A stretch of 64,000 nucleotides of DNA, taken from NCBI GenBank assembly GCA_947498595.1, contig CANMKX010000005.1, forward strand, positions 62,001 to 126,000. Reading direction: 5' to 3'. A program made the translations under genes and the position numbers. The stretch is from an uncultured Aquimarina sp. (lineage in GTDB: Bacteria > Bacteroidota > Bacteroidia > Flavobacteriales > Flavobacteriaceae). The notes beneath the pieces were generated by a model. That model was given only the letters and a program-made list of their open reading frames with translations, was not told where the DNA came from and did no database searches. Shown one piece after another: positions 50,489 to 61,356 of this stretch (within the stretch, counting starts at the first letter, position 1; the number at the start of each line of letters is the position of its first letter).

Positions 50489-53371
50489 ATGGCTGAGACA
50501 AAAACAATGAGATTAAACAAGGTGTTACGCGAATTTAATATCTCGCTCGATCGGGCTGTGGACTTTCTGAGTTCAAAAGGTCACGAGATAGACGCGCGTC
50601 CTACCACTAAAATTTCTACTGAAGTGTATAAGCTTTTGTTTGATGAATTTCAGGCGGACAAAAGTAAGAAGGTTGCTTCAAAAGAAGTTGGAGAGGAAAA
50701 GAAAAAGGAAAAAGAAGCAATTCGCGTTCAATTAGAAACAGAGCAAGAAGAAAAACGCAAGCGCGCAGAAGCTCGCGAAGTAATCAAAGCTAAAGCTCAA
50801 ATTGAAGGACCTAAAAAAGTAGGTAAAATTGATCTCGACAAAGCTAAAAATGCAAAATCTCCTCAACAGCCCGAAGAGAAAAAAGTAACTGCTGAAACAA
50901 CACCTCCAGTAGTAGAAAAACCTAAAACGGTTGAAAAACCAAAAACGCCTGAAGAGCCAAAGAAAATTGAAGAACCTAAGGTTGAAGAAAAGAGTGAACC
51001 TAAAGTGATCTCTAATCGACCACCTAAGCGTGAAATAAAGATAATGAAGCAAGCTCCAATTGAGTTAGAACAAAAGAAGGCAGAACGTGCGGAACGTGCT
51101 CAGTCTACGCCTAAGAAAACGAAGGAAGAGCCTGTAGAGCCTGTAGTTCCTACTGAATCTGAGAAAGTGAAAACTCAGTACAAGAAATTGGATGGCCCTA
51201 ACTTTACAGGACAGAAAATTGATTTGGCTCAATTTAAAAAGCCAGCTAAGAAGAAAGATGATAAAACTGCTAATAAAGGTGGTGGTGGAGACGCTCAAAA
51301 GAAAAAGCGTCGTAGAATTAGCAAACAAGGTCAAGGAGGAAATAATACACAAGGCGGTAATAACCAAAATCGTCAAGGTGGTGGAAGAGGTAGAAATAAT
51401 AACAATAATAACAATAGAAAAGGTGGGCCTAATAAAACAGGACGTAAACCTATTGTTAAAGAAGAGCCATCTGAAGCAGAAGTACAAAAGCAAATCCGTG
51501 AAACTTTAGAAAAACTGCAAGGTAAATCTAAAGGTAAAGGAGCTAAGTACCGTAGAGATAAAAGGGATACACACCGTCAAAAAACTGAAGTAGAATTAGC
51601 GCAACAAGCTGCAGAAAGTAAAACACTTAAAGTTACTGAGTTTGTAACTGCTAGTGAGGTTGCTACGATGATGGATGTGTCTGTGACTAAAGTAATTTCA
51701 GCATGTATGTCTCTTGGAATGATGGTTACAATGAACCAGCGTTTAGATGCAGAAACACTTTCGATAGTTGCTGAAGAATTTGGATACGAAGTTGATTTTG
51801 TTACAGCAGATATAGAAGAAGCTATTGAAGAGGTTGTTGATAAGCCAGAAGATTTAGTTACTCGTGCTCCTATTGTTACTGTAATGGGACATGTTGATCA
51901 TGGTAAAACATCTTTATTGGATTATATTCGTAAAGAAAATGTTATTGCAGGAGAAAGTGGTGGTATCACACAGCATATCGGCGCATATGGAGTTGAATTA
52001 GATGGAGGGCAAAAGATTGCATTCCTTGATACACCAGGTCACGAAGCCTTTACGGCAATGCGTGCTCGTGGAGCTCAAGTTACCGATATCGCAATTATTG
52101 TAATTGCAGCAGATGATGACATTATGCCGCAAACAAAAGAAGCAATCTCGCATGCTCAAGCAGCGGGAGTTCCTATTGTTTTTGCAATAAATAAAGTTGA
52201 TAAGCAAACAGCAAATCCTGATAATATAAAAACCAAACTTGCTGCTATGAATTTATTAGTAGAAGAATGGGGTGGGAAAATTCAATCTCATGATATCTCT
52301 GCTAAAACAGGATTAGGAGTAAATGAACTTTTGGAAAAAGTATTACTTGAAGCTGAATTATTAGAGCTTAAAGCAAATCCAGATAAAGTAGCTAATGGTA
52401 CTATTGTAGAAGCTTTCTTAGATAAAGGTCGTGGATATGTATCTACAATTTTAGTTCAAGGAGGTACACTTAAGATAGGAGACTATGTGTTAGCTGGTAA
52501 AAATAGTGGTAAAATTAAGGCAATGCATGATGAACGCGGTAATAGTGTAAAAGAAGCAGGTCCTTCAACTCCAGTTTCGATCTTAGGATTAGATGGAGCA
52601 CCACAAGCAGGTGATAAGTTTAATGTACTTGAAGATGAACGTGAAGCTAAACAAATCGCAGCGAAACGTACACAATTGAAACGTGAACAAGATGTTCGTA
52701 CAACTAAGAACTTAACATTAGCTGAGATTGGTCGTCGTATTGCATTAGGTACTTTCAAAGAACTAAATATTATCTTGAAAGGGGATGTGGATGGATCTGT
52801 AGAAGCATTAACAGATTCTTTTCAGAAATTATCTACTGATGAAATTCAAGTAAATATTATTCATAAAGCTGTAGGGGCAATCACTGAAAGTGATGTGTTG
52901 TTAGCTTCTGCATCTGATGCGATAATTATTGGATTTAATGTGCGTCCGATGGGTAATGCTCGTGTATTAGGAGATAAAGAAGAGATTGATATCAGAACAT
53001 ATTCTATTATTTATGACGCTATCAATGACCTTAAGGATGCTATGGAAGGTATGTTGTCTCCAGTAATGAAAGAAGAAATTACAGGTACAGCAGAGATTAG
53101 AGAAACATTCAAAATATCTAAAATCGGTACAATTGCCGGATGTATGGTTCAAACAGGTAAGATATACAGAAATTCTGGTATCCGTTTGATCAGAGAAGGG
53201 GTTGTAGTGTTTACAGGAGAGCTTTCATCTCTTAAACGTTTTAAAGATGATGTTAAAGAAGTTAGTAAAGGATACGATTGTGGACTTCAAGTTAAAAACT
53301 ATAATGATATCAAAATAAACGATATTATTGAAGCTTATCAAGAAGTTGCTGTAAAGAAGAAACTTTCTTAA
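50489..53371 (+). CDS. infB: Translation initiation factor IF-2
   Basis: The 960-residue protein has an IF2-N helix bundle ([21 protein letters not shown]), a long Lys/Glu/Pro linker, and an Asn/Gly-rich low-complexity patch at about residues 285-320. The GTPase domain starts with GHVDHGKT at 467-474, followed by [12 protein letters not shown] and the C-terminal domains ending in a [16 protein letters not shown] beta-barrel. It delivers initiator tRNA to the ribosome. A strong terminator follows. Confidence 0.97.
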   Translation: MAETKTMRLNKVLREFNISLDRAVDFLSSKGHEIDARPTTKISTEVYKLLFDEFQADKSKKVASKEVGEEKKKEKEAIRVQLETEQEEKRKRAEAREVIKAKAQIEGPKKVGKIDLDKAKNAKSPQQPEEKKVTAETTPPVVEKPKTVEKPKTPEEPKKIEEPKVEEKSEPKVISNRPPKREIKIMKQAPIELEQKKAERAERAQSTPKKTKEEPVEPVVPTESEKVKTQYKKLDGPNFTGQKIDLAQFKKPAKKKDDKTANKGGGGDAQKKKRRRISKQGQGGNNTQGGNNQNRQGGGRGRNNNNNNNRKGGPNKTGRKPIVKEEPSEAEVQKQIRETLEKLQGKSKGKGAKYRRDKRDTHRQKTEVELAQQAAESKTLKVTEFVTASEVATMMDVSVTKVISACMSLGMMVTMNQRLDAETLSIVAEEFGYEVDFVTADIEEAIEEVVDKPEDLVTRAPIVTVMGHVDHGKTSLLDYIRKENVIAGESGGITQHIGAYGVELDGGQKIAFLDTPGHEAFTAMRARGAQVTDIAIIVIAADDDIMPQTKEAISHAQAAGVPIVFAINKVDKQTANPDNIKTKLAAMNLLVEEWGGKIQSHDISAKTGLGVNELLEKVLLEAELLELKANPDKVANGTIVEAFLDKGRGYVSTILVQGGTLKIGDYVLAGKNSGKIKAMHDERGNSVKEAGPSTPVSILGLDGAPQAGDKFNVLEDEREAKQIAAKRTQLKREQDVRTTKNLTLAEIGRRIALGTFKELNIILKGDVDGSVEALTDSFQKLSTDEIQVNIIHKAVGAITESDVLLASASDAIIIGFNVRPMGNARVLGDKEEIDIRTYSIIYDAINDLKDAMEGMLSPVMKEEITGTAEIRETFKISKIGTIAGCMVQTGKIYRNSGIRLIREGVVVFTGELSSLKRFKDDVKEVSKGYDCGLQVKNYNDIKINDIIEAYQEVAVKKKLS

Positions 53372-53387
53372 GAAGAATAAAATATAC

Positions 53388-53421
53388 AAAAAAAGCCGAA
53401 TCATTAGATTCGGCTTTTTTT
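53388..53421 (+). terminator. Terminator after infB
   Basis: A 15-base-pair stem joins 53388-53402 and 53407-53421 (core AAGCCGAATC/GATTCGGCTT) around a 4-base loop, ending in a long T-run. Confidence 0.9.
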
Positions 53422-53433
53422 TATTTGATACCA

Positions 53434-53467
53434 AAAATGGCAGTAGTCTTTAGATTACTGCCATTTT
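53434..53467 (-). terminator. Terminator after the SPOR protein gene
   Basis: AAAATGGCAGTA (53434-53445) pairs with TACTGCCATTTT (53456-53467). On the minus strand it follows the SPOR gene stop by about 30 bases and ends in T's. Confidence 0.8.
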
Positions 53468-53499
53468 AAGGATCTACTAAATCTATTAAAGAAAATGTA

Positions 53500-53967
53500 T
53501 TATTTTACTTTTGGTTTTAAGATAAAAGCATCAGGGAATTTTTCTTTGATCTTCATTAAAGCTCTGTCAGCCTCTAATTGATTTCTAAAATTACCTACCC
53601 ATATTTTATAATTAGGAGTTTGATAAACAATAGTGCCTTTCCACTCCTCATAAGCTTCATTATATTGCTTTAGAATCTCGTTTGCTTCTTTTATGGATCC
53701 ATAGTCCAATTGTATTTTATAACGATCATTAAAGGCTCCTTTTATGCTCATTTTATTTTTAAGCTTTAACAACCGCTTGATTTTTTCATCTTCATGAATG
53801 GTTACTGTAGCTTGACTTGGCTCTATAACTGTTTTTTGATAAAACGGAAAATCATTTTTTGTAGTTTCTGTATCAGAATCATTTATAGTTTGTCCTTGTG
53901 ATAAGAAAGAACAGGATATAGTGAAGAATGCACTAAGTAGAATGTTTTTGTTATTTAAGATTCTCAT
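53500..53967 (-). CDS. Exported SPOR-domain protein
   Basis: This 155-residue protein has a signal peptide (about residues 1-25, ending LSQGQ) and a C-terminal SPOR-type domain (about 80-152) with YKIQLDYGSIKEANEILKQY and KIWVGNFRNQLEADRALMKIKEKFPDAFIL. SPOR domains bind peptidoglycan stripped of stem peptides, so it likely acts at the cell wall. It is divergent from the act operon. Confidence 0.87.
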   Translation of the reverse strand: MRILNNKNILLSAFFTISCSFLSQGQTINDSDTETTKNDFPFYQKTVIEPSQATVTIHEDEKIKRLLKLKNKMSIKGAFNDRYKIQLDYGSIKEANEILKQYNEAYEEWKGTIVYQTPNYKIWVGNFRNQLEADRALMKIKEKFPDAFILKPKVK

Positions 53968-54090
53968 TTCAAATGGATTTGATACAAATGTAAAGTTTAA
54001 TAAGGCAATAACCTTGAAAAATATTATTTAGAATAGTTATAAATTACCGCTTAACAGTTCGCTAACATTTCTAAAATCGACATAATATGC

Positions 54091-54098
54091 TACTTTTG
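54091..54098 (+). promoter_or_regulatory. Candidate -7 box of the act operon
   Basis: TACTTTTG at 54091-54098 matches TANNTTTG, about 90 bases before the actA ATG. No TTG is at the ideal -33 position. Confidence 0.4.
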
Positions 54099-54187
54099 TG
54101 CTCGAATTAAACGGTATGAGGTTTTCTATGCAAACGTTGTAATGAAAAAATTATGCCAAAAAACAGACGATAATTCTACTTAATAAT

Positions 54188-55477
54188 ATGGAACAGGTTA
54201 AAAACCGTAATTCAGTCTCCAGAATCCTTCTTGTAGGGATAGCCTTTTTGTTAACGTTTTCGATGCCAATTATGGCTCAAGATGCCCCAGCAGGAGATGT
54301 GGCAAAGGGTAAGGAGTTGTTTAATTCATTATGTGCAGCGTGTCACAAGCGCTACAAGAAATCTACAGGTCCCGCACTGTTTGGTGTAGCGGATCGTCAT
54401 GACACCGAGTGGTTGTATTCTTGGATCAAAAATAGCAAAGCTATGATTGATGCTGGAGATGCAGATGCAATTGCTATTTATGAAGAGTATAAAAAGACTC
54501 CGATGAATGCTTTTCCTCAACTTAACAATGCAGATATAGATAATATCATAGCATATGTTATGGAGCCTAAAAGTACGGGTGGGCCAACAGGTGCTACAGG
54601 AGATTTTCCTCCTCAGCTAGTCGATGGTACTGTAGTTTCAAATGAATTAATTCTAGGGGCTTTAGCATTCATCTTTTTGTTGTTGATAGTGATCTTAGTA
54701 TTAGTAAATAATACGTTGAGAAGTATTGCCAAAGCAAATGGAGTTGAATTGCCAGATGATTTAACAAACAAAAAACCATTATGGAAAGCTTTTGTTGATA
54801 ATCAATTTTTGGTAATTGTATCTTCCATACTGTTATTGCTAGTAAGTGCTTATTTTGCATATGGATATTTAATGCAAGTAGGTGTTGATCAAGGGTATCA
54901 GCCAGTACAGCCAATTCATTTCTCTCACAGAATACATGCTGGAGATAATAAAATTGATTGTAAGTACTGTCACTCGTCTGCAAGAGTAAGTAAGACATCA
55001 GGTATTCCTTCTCTAAATGTATGTATGAATTGTCACAAATCTATTAGCGAAGTAGCAGATGCTACAGCTACACCAGATCATACAAAAGAATTTTATGACG
55101 GTGAGATTGCAAAGTTATACGATGCAGTAGGATGGGATGCAGAGGATTTAAGTTATACAGGAGAAACAAAGCCAGTTAAATGGGTGCGTATTCATAATTT
55201 GCCTGATTTTGCATATTTTAATCACTCTCAACACGTAAGTGTAGCAGGAATTAAGTGTCAACAATGTCACGGTCCTATAGAAGAGATGGAAGTTGTATAT
55301 CAACATGCTCCATTAACAATGGGATGGTGTGTTAATTGTCACAGAGAAACAAACGTGAAGATGGAAGGTAATGAGTATTACGAAAAAATTCACAAAGAGT
55401 TGTCTAAAAAGTATGGCGTTGATAAGTTAACAGCAGCACAAATGGGTGGTCTGGAATGCGGTAAATGTCACTATTAA
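54188..55477 (+). CDS. actA: Alternative complex III subunit ActA, multiheme cytochrome c
   Basis: The 429-residue protein carries heme c groups that take electrons from quinol oxidation. Six CxxCH motifs are visible: CAACH in an N-terminal class-I-like domain (about residue 49), then CKYCH, CMNCH, CQQCH, CVNCH and CGKCH in a C-terminal multiheme domain (about residues 258-428). A signal sequence (about 1-32, ending IMAQ) and an internal membrane helix (about 155-175) are present, with another near 205-228. It heads the operon actABCDEF-coxB-coxA. Confidence 0.93.
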   Translation: MEQVKNRNSVSRILLVGIAFLLTFSMPIMAQDAPAGDVAKGKELFNSLCAACHKRYKKSTGPALFGVADRHDTEWLYSWIKNSKAMIDAGDADAIAIYEEYKKTPMNAFPQLNNADIDNIIAYVMEPKSTGGPTGATGDFPPQLVDGTVVSNELILGALAFIFLLLIVILVLVNNTLRSIAKANGVELPDDLTNKKPLWKAFVDNQFLVIVSSILLLLVSAYFAYGYLMQVGVDQGYQPVQPIHFSHRIHAGDNKIDCKYCHSSARVSKTSGIPSLNVCMNCHKSISEVADATATPDHTKEFYDGEIAKLYDAVGWDAEDLSYTGETKPVKWVRIHNLPDFAYFNHSQHVSVAGIKCQQCHGPIEEMEVVYQHAPLTMGWCVNCHRETNVKMEGNEYYEKIHKELSKKYGVDKLTAAQMGGLECGKCHY

Positions 55478-55506
55478 TTTTCTTAAGAAGCTAATATTTA
55501 TATCAT

Positions 55507-58500
55507 ATGTCATCAAACAAGAAATACTGGAAAAGTGTTGAAGAGCTAAACGAAAATAGCTCTGTTGTTGAGGCGCTACAACAAAACGAATTTGTAGAAG
55601 AAATTCCAACAGATGAGTTTTTAGGTAATAAATCATCATTAGAGAACTCTTCGACAACACGTCGTGATTTCCTAAAATATGTAGGATTTAGTACTGCAGC
55701 TGCATCGTTAGCGGCTTGTGAAGGACCGGTTATTAAATCGATTCCTTATGTAGTACAACCAGAGAGCATTGTTCCTGGAGTTGCAAATTACTATGCAACC
55801 ACTATAGCAGATGGTTTTGATTTTGCGAGTGTGCTAATTAAAACTCGTGAAGGTCGTCCAATCAAAGTTGAACAAAATAATTTATCGACATCAGGGCATG
55901 ATGCTAATGCGAGAGTGCATGCTTCTGTTCTATCTCTATACGATAGTACAAGAGTAAAAGGACCTAAAGGTGCTGGTGAAGATATTAGCTGGGATGCTTT
56001 TGATAAAGAAGTTTCTTCAAAGTTAAATACACTTGGAGGAAAGGAAATCGTATTGTTTACACAAACATTTGCGAGCCCTTCTACTTCAAAAATTATAGAA
56101 GAATTTAAAGCTAAATATGAGAATGTAAGACACGTTGTGTATGATGCAGTATCATATAGTGAGGCTTTAGATGCATATCAGACTGTATATGGCGAAAGAG
56201 CTTTAGCAGATTATGATTTTTCAAAAGCTACTACTATTGTTAGTGTAGGTGCTGATTTCTTAGGAGATTGGCAAGGAGGAGGATATGATGCAGCTTATGC
56301 TAAAGGACGTATTCCTGAAAATGGAAAAATGTCTAAACATATTCAGTTTGAAGCTAACATGTCTTTAGCTGGAGCAAATGCTGATACTCGTGTACCAGCA
56401 ACACCATTTCAACAAAAGCAAGTTTTAGCTGCTATTTATGCAGGTGTTACTGGAAATGGTTCTAAAGGTTCTTTGGATGCTAAATTAGAAGAGCAAGTAG
56501 CTAAAGCAGTGAGTCATTTAAAGAAAGCAGGAAGTAACGCAGTTGTTGTTTCTGGTATTACTGACGTAGATGCTCAAATACTAGTTTTAGAAATAAATAA
56601 AGCATTACATAGTAAAGCTTTTAATGAGCACACACCTCGTAAAATCCGTCAAGGAGATGCAAAGGCAGTTGCTCAGTTAATAAAAGATATGAATGCAGGT
56701 AAAGTTGGAGCGCTTCTAATTGCTGGAGTTAATCCATTATATACTTTACCAAATGCCTTAGAATTTAAATCAGGACTTGAAAAGGTAAGCGTTTCAGTTG
56801 CATTTACAATGCATGATGATGCTACTGCTCAAGCTTGTAATTATGTGGCAGCAACACCTCACTACTTAGAAGCTTGGGGTGATGTAGAACTTAAAAAAGG
56901 TAGCTATAGTTTAACTCAACCTACGATACACCCTTTATTTGATACGCGTCAATTTCAAGAAACTTTATTAAAGTGGACAGGTAATTCATTATCTTATAAT
57001 GACTATATCAAAGATGCATGGACAGGTATTTTAGGAGATTCTTCTTGGAATCAAGCATTGCATGATGGTGTTTTAGTTAAACCAGTTATAGCAACAGAAG
57101 CATTAGAGACAGCTTTAGAAACACAGGAAGGTGACGAAACAGAAGTTGCTGTATCATACGATGCAAGTAGTTCTGCTAGAAAATTAGTCTCAACTGCTCC
57201 TGATGGTTTAGAATTGACATTATATACTAAAATAGGTTTAGGTGATGGACAGCAAGCTAGTAACCCATGGTTACAAGAGTTACCAGATCCTATAACAAGA
57301 ACATCTTGGGATAATTACCTTACAGTATCTAAAGCGGATGCAGAAGCATTAGGATTAGAAAATCATAATGTAGCTAACGGAGCTTTAAATGGTAGTTATG
57401 CTAAGGTTACTGTTAACGGAGTGTCAGTTACTGCACCTGTAATCATTCAGCCAGGACAAGCTAAAGGATCTGTAGGTCTTGCTTTAGGTTATGGTAAGAG
57501 TGTAGGGATGAAAGACGAAATGAAGGTTGGTGTTAATGCATATCCTTTATATATAAATCAAAATACAGTTCAATCTGTAACGATTGAAAAAGTAGCTGGA
57601 GAGCATGAATTTGCTTGTGTACAGTTACATAATACTTTAATGGGACGTGGAGATATCATTAAAGAAACAAACCTTGAAATATTCAATACTAAAGATAAAC
57701 ACTACTGGAATGCAGTTCCAGAAGTTAGTAAAGATCACGTTGAATTTGAGGTTACCTCTCCTGAAGTTGACTTATGGGATGAATTTGATAGAAGTGTAGG
57801 ACATCACTTTAATTTATCTATAGACCTTAATGCTTGTACAGGTTGTGGAGCATGTGTTATAGCATGTCATGCAGAGAATAATGTACCAGTTGTAGGTAAG
57901 TCTGAAGTGCGTAGATCAAGAGATATGCACTGGTTACGTATTGACCGTTATTATTCTTCTGAGGATTCTTTCGAAGGTGATAATGAGAAGAAAGATAACA
58001 TTTCTGGTTTAGGTGAATCGTTGTCTCAGTTTGGAGAAATGGAAGAACCATCTGATAACCCTCAAGTGGCTTTCCAACCAGTAATGTGTCAACATTGTAA
58101 TCATGCACCTTGTGAAACTGTTTGTCCTGTAGCGGCAACATCACATGGTAGACAAGGTCAAAATCATATGGCATATAACCGTTGTGTAGGTACTAGATAT
58201 TGTGCAAATAACTGCCCATATAAAGTACGTAGATTCAACTGGTTCTTATACAATGGTAACGATGAGTTTGATTACTATATGAACAATGATTTAGGTCGTA
58301 TGGTGTTAAATCCAGATGTAACTGTTCGTTCTCGTGGAGTAATGGAAAAATGTTCTATGTGTATGCAAATGACACAAAAGACAATTCTTGATGCAAAACG
58401 TGATGGAAGAGTGATTAAAGACGGAGAATTTGAAACAGCTTGTTCTGCAGCTTGTTCTTCTGGAGCAATGCGATTTGGAGATGTAAATGATAAAGAAAGT

Positions 58501-58611
58501 AAGATCGCAGCTTTAGCTAATGATAATAGAGCTTACCACTTGTTAGAGCATGTAGGTGTTAAACCTAATGTAGTATATCAAACTAAGGTGAGAAATACAT
58601 CAGAAGCTTAA
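55507..58611 (+). CDS. actB: Alternative complex III subunit ActB (molybdopterin-like and Fe-S)
   Basis: The 1034-residue protein joins a molybdopterin oxidoreductase-like domain (probably without cofactor, as in other ActB) to a Fe-S domain. A twin-arginine signal TRRDFLKYVG (R52-R53) is followed by LAAC with Cys71, a likely lipidation site. Four Cys clusters lie near residues 777-960: CTGCGACVIACH, CQHCNHAPCETVC, CVGTRYCANNC and CSMCMQM. It carries electrons from the quinol site toward the hemes. Confidence 0.95.
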   Translation: MSSNKKYWKSVEELNENSSVVEALQQNEFVEEIPTDEFLGNKSSLENSSTTRRDFLKYVGFSTAAASLAACEGPVIKSIPYVVQPESIVPGVANYYATTIADGFDFASVLIKTREGRPIKVEQNNLSTSGHDANARVHASVLSLYDSTRVKGPKGAGEDISWDAFDKEVSSKLNTLGGKEIVLFTQTFASPSTSKIIEEFKAKYENVRHVVYDAVSYSEALDAYQTVYGERALADYDFSKATTIVSVGADFLGDWQGGGYDAAYAKGRIPENGKMSKHIQFEANMSLAGANADTRVPATPFQQKQVLAAIYAGVTGNGSKGSLDAKLEEQVAKAVSHLKKAGSNAVVVSGITDVDAQILVLEINKALHSKAFNEHTPRKIRQGDAKAVAQLIKDMNAGKVGALLIAGVNPLYTLPNALEFKSGLEKVSVSVAFTMHDDATAQACNYVAATPHYLEAWGDVELKKGSYSLTQPTIHPLFDTRQFQETLLKWTGNSLSYNDYIKDAWTGILGDSSWNQALHDGVLVKPVIATEALETALETQEGDETEVAVSYDASSSARKLVSTAPDGLELTLYTKIGLGDGQQASNPWLQELPDPITRTSWDNYLTVSKADAEALGLENHNVANGALNGSYAKVTVNGVSVTAPVIIQPGQAKGSVGLALGYGKSVGMKDEMKVGVNAYPLYINQNTVQSVTIEKVAGEHEFACVQLHNTLMGRGDIIKETNLEIFNTKDKHYWNAVPEVSKDHVEFEVTSPEVDLWDEFDRSVGHHFNLSIDLNACTGCGACVIACHAENNVPVVGKSEVRRSRDMHWLRIDRYYSSEDSFEGDNEKKDNISGLGESLSQFGEMEEPSDNPQVAFQPVMCQHCNHAPCETVCPVAATSHGRQGQNHMAYNRCVGTRYCANNCPYKVRRFNWFLYNGNDEFDYYMNNDLGRMVLNPDVTVRSRGVMEKCSMCMQMTQKTILDAKRDGRVIKDGEFETACSAACSSGAMRFGDVNDKESKIAALANDNRAYHLLEHVGVKPNVVYQTKVRNTSEA

Positions 58612-58650
58612 TTTAAAAACTAATATAGAATCAATTCAATATAAAGAATT

Positions 58651-60132
58651 ATGTCTCATTACGAAGCACCTATTAGAAAACCTTTGGTTACAGGCGATAA
58701 AACCTATCGCGATGTTACAAGAGATGTAGCAGCACCAGTTGAAGGTAAAGCAAATAAATCTTGGTGGATTGTGTTTACAATCTCTCTTGTTGCTTTCCTT
58801 TGGGGTTTAGGTTGTATAATTTATACAGTATCAACAGGTATAGGTACCTGGGGATTAAATAAGACCATTGGTTGGTCTTGGGATATTACCAACTTTGTTT
58901 GGTGGGTAGGTATTGGTCACGCCGGAACGCTGATCTCTGCAGTACTACTTTTATTCCGACAAAAATGGAGGATGGCGATTAACCGTTCTGCAGAAGCAAT
59001 GACAATATTTGCCGTAGTGCAAGCAGGATTATTCCCGATTATTCACATGGGACGTCCTTGGTTAGCTTACTGGGTATTACCAATACCAAACCAATTCGGA
59101 TCATTATGGGTTAACTTTAACTCACCATTATTATGGGATGTATTCGCAATTTCAACATATTTATCAGTATCATTAGTATTCTGGTGGACTGGTTTATTAC
59201 CTGATTTTGCAATGATTCGTGATAGAGCTATTACGCCTTTTAATAAAAAGATTTATGGTATCTTATCTTTTGGTTGGAGTGGTAGAGCAAAAGATTGGCA
59301 ACGTTTTGAAGAAGTTTCATTAGTGTTAGCAGGTTTAGCTACACCACTAGTACTTTCTGTACATACGATTGTATCTTTTGATTTCGCAACCTCGGTTATT
59401 CCAGGATGGCACACAACAATATTCCCTCCTTATTTTGTGGCAGGGGCAATCTTCTCAGGATTCGCAATGGTAAATACATTGCTTATCATTATGAGAAAAG
59501 TTTCTAACCTAGAAAATTATATAACAGTTCTACATATCGAGTTAATGAATATCGTAATTATGATTACGGGATCTATCGTAGGTGTAGCGTATATAACAGA
59601 GCTATTTGTAGCTTGGTATTCTGGAGTTGAGTATGAACAATATGCGTTCTTGAATAGAGCAACAGGACCTTACTGGTGGGCATATTGGGCTATGATGACA
59701 TGTAATGTATTCTCTCCGCAATTTATGTGGTTCCCAAAATTGAGAAGAAGTATTATGTTCTCTTTCTTTATTTCGATTGTAGTAAATATAGGGATGTGGT
59801 TTGAGCGTTTTGTAATTATTGTAACATCGTTACATAGAGATTACTTGCCATCTTCATGGACAATGTTCTCTCCTACATTTGTAGATATAGGTATCTTTAT
59901 TGGTACTATTGGATTCTTCTTTGTATTATTCTTATTATATGCACGTACTTTCCCTGTGATTGCACAGGCAGAGGTGAAATCAATATTGAAGTCATCAGGA
60001 TCTAAGTATAAAAAATTAAGAGAAGCAGGGGTCGATCATAGAGATGAACTTCCTAAAAAAGAAGTTGTAATTGTGAGAGAAACGCTTACAGAAGATAACG
60101 AGGGTACTAACGAAAATATTAAAAACAATTAG
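58651..60132 (+). CDS. actC: Alternative complex III subunit ActC (NrfD-like quinol-binding)
   Basis: This 493-residue protein of the NrfD/PsrC family has about ten membrane helices from residue 36 to 445. Recognisable stretches are WVGIGHAGTLISAVLLLFRQKWR and IHMGRPWLAYWVLPIPNQFG. It should hold the quinol-oxidising site. It starts 39 bases after actB. The C-terminus is a charged cytoplasmic tail. Confidence 0.95.
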   Translation: MSHYEAPIRKPLVTGDKTYRDVTRDVAAPVEGKANKSWWIVFTISLVAFLWGLGCIIYTVSTGIGTWGLNKTIGWSWDITNFVWWVGIGHAGTLISAVLLLFRQKWRMAINRSAEAMTIFAVVQAGLFPIIHMGRPWLAYWVLPIPNQFGSLWVNFNSPLLWDVFAISTYLSVSLVFWWTGLLPDFAMIRDRAITPFNKKIYGILSFGWSGRAKDWQRFEEVSLVLAGLATPLVLSVHTIVSFDFATSVIPGWHTTIFPPYFVAGAIFSGFAMVNTLLIIMRKVSNLENYITVLHIELMNIVIMITGSIVGVAYITELFVAWYSGVEYEQYAFLNRATGPYWWAYWAMMTCNVFSPQFMWFPKLRRSIMFSFFISIVVNIGMWFERFVIIVTSLHRDYLPSSWTMFSPTFVDIGIFIGTIGFFFVLFLLYARTFPVIAQAEVKSILKSSGSKYKKLREAGVDHRDELPKKEVVIVRETLTEDNEGTNENIKNN

Positions 60133-60133
60133 T

Positions 60134-60661
60134 ATGGCATCAAAAGTTATACACGCACTATATACGGATGATGATGTTTTAATGGACGCTGTTAAAGCGA
60201 CTCGTAAAAAGCATTATCATATAGAAGAGGTTTTTACACCTTTTCCAGTACACGGATTAGATAAAGCAATGGGATTACCTCACACGCGTTTAGCAATTAC
60301 ATCATTTATGTATGGTTGTGTTGGTATTACAGTGGCAATTACAATGATGAATTATATTATGATTCAAGATTGGCCACAAGATATCGGAGGTAAGCCAAGT
60401 TTTAGCTTTATAGAGAATTTACCATCGTTTGTTCCAATTATGTTTGAACTTACTGTATTCTTTGCAGCCCATTTAATGGTAATTACGTTTTACATGCGTA
60501 GTCGATTATGGCCTTTTAAAGAAGCTGAAAATCCAGATGTAAGAACTACTGATGATCACTTTTTAATGGAAATTGATGCATCTCATCATCAAGAAGAAGA
60601 ATTAATCGACTTCTTAACTAATACTGGAGCTGTAGAAATTAAAATAATAGATAAGCATTAG
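60134..60661 (+). CDS. actD: Alternative complex III subunit ActD (DUF3341)
   Basis: This 175-residue protein has a soluble N-terminal region with IEEVFTPFPVHGLDKAMGL, two membrane helices (about residues 56-78 and 98-122), and a short soluble end. It is the usual two-helix DUF3341 subunit that helps hold the complex in the membrane. It starts one base after the actC stop. Confidence 0.93.
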   Translation: MASKVIHALYTDDDVLMDAVKATRKKHYHIEEVFTPFPVHGLDKAMGLPHTRLAITSFMYGCVGITVAITMMNYIMIQDWPQDIGGKPSFSFIENLPSFVPIMFELTVFFAAHLMVITFYMRSRLWPFKEAENPDVRTTDDHFLMEIDASHHQEEELIDFLTNTGAVEIKIIDKH

Positions 60662-60666
60662 TTAAT

Positions 60667-61317
60667 ATGAAGAATACTGTAAAAATATTAGCATTAGTGA
60701 TTATAGTAATCAGTGCTATATCTTGTCAAGATAGTAAAAAACCAAACTATCAGTATTTTCCAAACATGTACGCTTCATCTGGATATGAAACATATGGAGA
60801 ATATAAAGTTTTTAATGGAGAGCAAGAAGCAATGACTCCTGTTGAAGGAACAGTTTCTAGAGGATGGATGCCTTATGATTATAAGGATTCTCCAGAAGGA
60901 TATGCTCTTGCAAAGGATACATTAAAAAACCCATTGCCATATACTGAAGAAAATTTAGCAGAAGGAAAAGAATTATACACAATCTATTGTGGGATTTGTC
61001 ACGGAGCTAAAGGTAAAGGTAAAGGAGAATTGGTAAAAAGAGAAAAAATCCTTGGTATACCAAGTTATGACTCTAGAGAAGTTACTGAAGGTAGTATTTA
61101 TCATGTAATGTATTACGGAATCAATACAATGGGATCTTATGCTGCTCAAACTAACGAAGAAGAACGCTGGAAAATCGTTCAGTATGTTGAGAAGTTAAAA
61201 GCTGATCTTGAAGGTAGAGAAGTACGTTTAGATAAGGAAGTAGCTATAGTTGTTGAGCCAGTAGAGGAAACTCACGAACCTGTTGTTGATAATCATCAAG
61301 AGGATGCACATCACTAG
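60667..61317 (+). CDS. actE: Alternative complex III subunit ActE, monoheme cytochrome c lipoprotein
   Basis: This 216-residue protein has a lipoprotein signal (IIVISAISC, Cys20) and one heme motif CGICH near residue 107, with the axial Met likely in NTMGSY. The C-terminus is acidic and His-rich (ETHEPVVDNHQEDAHH). It is an electron carrier between ActA/B and the oxidase. It starts 5 bases after actD. Confidence 0.94.
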   Translation: MKNTVKILALVIIVISAISCQDSKKPNYQYFPNMYASSGYETYGEYKVFNGEQEAMTPVEGTVSRGWMPYDYKDSPEGYALAKDTLKNPLPYTEENLAEGKELYTIYCGICHGAKGKGKGELVKREKILGIPSYDSREVTEGSIYHVMYYGINTMGSYAAQTNEEERWKIVQYVEKLKADLEGREVRLDKEVAIVVEPVEETHEPVVDNHQEDAHH

Positions 61318-61356
61318 TGTATTAATTAAAGTAAAGAATAACGATATTATATAGAT

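Noticed and set aside
51280-51430. Asn/Gly-rich DNA repeats within infB
   Set aside because: They encode the disordered linker of IF-2 and are usual in Bacteroidota; they are not a CRISPR array or a mobile repeat.
51065-51493. 142-residue minus-strand open frame inside infB
   Set aside because: It lies opposite the low-complexity linker of infB, whose Lys- and Glu-rich codons read as Phe and Leu on the other strand. It is a shadow frame.
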